In this document: positions 6,133-7,079 of the stretch, in pieces
Position numbering within the stretch: position 1 is the stretch's first letter
How the letters are laid out: each line of letters starts with the position of its first letter
Source of the DNA: Bacteroidaceae bacterium
Lineage (GTDB): Bacteria; Bacteroidota; Bacteroidia; Bacteroidales; Bacteroidaceae
Length of the DNA stretch: 7,079 nucleotides
NCBI GenBank assembly: GCA_023227685.1
Contig: JALNVG010000127.1
Location: forward strand, 1 to 7,079
Reading direction: 5' to 3'
Translations under genes and position numbers: made by a program
Notes under the pieces: model-generated
Told to the model about the DNA's origin: nothing
The model's input: only the letters and a program-made list of their open reading frames with translations
Database searches by the model: none

Positions 6133-7079
6133 ATGAAGAAATCAACAATTTGGATATTAAGTATTGTGATGGGTCTTTCTTTTCTGAGCTTGTTGTATTT
6201 ACAGGTCAATTATATAGAAGAGATGGTAAAGACTCGTCAGGAACAGTTTGATACGGCTGTGCGTAATGCTTTGTATCAAGTTTCTAAAGATGCGGAATTT
6301 GCAGAGACTCAACGATGGTTAATAGAAGATATTTCTGATTCTGATAAGAAAGCCTTGGCTACCAATTCTGCTGTCCCCAAACAGAATGTTTTTCATGAGA
6401 CCCAACATTTTTCTATGAAGTCGCATAATGGTACCGGTTATTCTGAATTTGAATTAAAGGTGATGACAGCCAGGCCATCCGGTTTATCTAAGGTTCTCGT
6501 TCGTGGTCATAATACAATTCCTCAAACTTCCAGTTCTTTGGTTGAGGCTATTAAAAACCGTTATATATATCAACGAGCATTACTTGATGAGGTTGCTTGG
6601 CAGATGATATATAGGGCAAGTGATAAAAAAATAGGCAATAGGATAAGATTGCGTGAGCTTGATGATTATTTAAAAATGGATTTGTATAATAATGGGATAG
6701 AGTTGCCTTATCACTTTACGGTACTAGATAAAGATGGCAAAAAAGTCTATAACTGTCCCGATTATGATTCTGATGGTGAGGAGTATTCATATACGCAGCC
6801 TCTATTCCAAAATGATCCGCCTTCGAAGATGAGTATATTGAAAATTCATTTTCCCGGAAGAAAAGATTATATTTTCAGTTCTATTAATTTTGTGGTGCCG
6901 TCACTTATTTTCACTCTTGTATTGTTAGTGACTTTTATATTTACGATATATATCGTATTTCGTCAAAAGAAGTTGACGGAGATGAAAAATGATTTTATCA
7001 ATAATATGACACATGAATTTAAAACGCCTATTTCTACCATTTCATTGGCTGCTCAAATGTTGCAAGATCCGTCAGTCTC
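6133..7079 (+). CDS. rprX: RprX-like sensor histidine kinase (N-terminal part)
   Basis: An open frame from ATG 6133 runs off the right edge after 315 residues with no stop. Residues 6-25 form a membrane segment (IWILSIVMGLSFLSLLYLQV), followed by a periplasmic sensor region of about 225 residues (26-251) and a second membrane segment (252-276). The HisKA dimerisation helix then begins (RQKKLTEMKNDFINNM, 277-292), with the phospho-acceptor His294 in THEFKTPI. The ATP-binding domain lies beyond the window. The architecture and the N-terminal wording resemble RprX, the Bacteroides kinase that pairs with the response regulator RprY; in B. fragilis that pair was found because extra copies lower tetracycline resistance from a tetQ element. 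The natural signal is not well established. I expect rprY directly downstream. The kinase call is certain, the RprX identity likely. The gene has its own promoter after the fusA2 terminator. Confidence 0.87.
   Translation, partial: MKKSTIWILSIVMGLSFLSLLYLQVNYIEEMVKTRQEQFDTAVRNALYQVSKDAEFAETQRWLIEDISDSDKKALATNSAVPKQNVFHETQHFSMKSHNGTGYSEFELKVMTARPSGLSKVLVRGHNTIPQTSSSLVEAIKNRYIYQRALLDEVAWQMIYRASDKKIGNRIRLRELDDYLKMDLYNNGIELPYHFTVLDKDGKKVYNCPDYDSDGEEYSYTQPLFQNDPPSKMSILKIHFPGRKDYIFSSINFVVPSLIFTLVLLVTFIFTIYIVFRQKKLTEMKNDFINNMTHEFKTPISTISLAAQMLQDPSV

Overview
The window looks like chromosome from a Bacteroides-type gut bacterium (Bacteroidales). The evidence is an AT-rich genome with ordinary housekeeping genes, leaders without Shine-Dalgarno sequences, promoters of the Bacteroidota -33/-7 type (TTTG and TAnnTTTG), and proteins of lineage-typical families: a DUF2027-Smr protein, an RprX-type sensor kinase and a second, diverged EF-G. 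There are no insertion sequences, phage genes, CRISPR repeats, tRNAs or rRNAs. Nothing points to recent transfer.

Layout. (1) 1-351, minus strand: the first 117 residues of a QueA-family tRNA ribosyltransferase-isomerase, cut by the window edge. (2) 352-446: a short divergent control region. (3) 447-1598, plus strand: a DUF2027 protein with a C-terminal Smr domain, ending in a strong hairpin terminator at 1597-1638 shared with a convergent gene. (4) 1653-2015, minus strand: a small exported protein with an LTxxQ motif. (5) 2016-2316: 301 bp without a gene. It holds the small gene's well-formed promoter, a stem-loop at its predicted mRNA 5' end and a 20-bp palindrome further upstream. (6) 2317-3447, minus strand: HemW. 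(7) 3448-3677: a divergent control region with a 22-bp imperfect palindrome about 60 bp ahead of the probable start of the next transcript. (8) 3678-5831, plus strand: an EF-G paralogue (EF-G2/FusA2 type) with altered GTPase motifs. (9) 5832-6132: 301 bp without a gene, holding the fusA2 terminator and a promoter for the next gene. (10) 6133-7079, plus strand: the N-terminal 315 residues of an RprX-like sensor histidine kinase, cut by the window edge just after the phospho-acceptor histidine.

How the genes fit together. Most are separately transcribed single genes, not one operon. Several concern translation or its quality: tRNA queuosine modification, an Smr-domain protein and an alternative elongation factor. 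HemW supplies heme to heme proteins. The kinase belongs to a two-component system whose regulator should lie just beyond the right edge. The most notable gene is the EF-G paralogue. Its catalytic switch II histidine and other G-domain residues are replaced, which agrees with published work showing that Bacteroides EF-G2 lacks GTPase activity and supports gut fitness under carbon limitation. I see no wholly new system. The least explained items are the palindromes in the control regions and the small exported protein.
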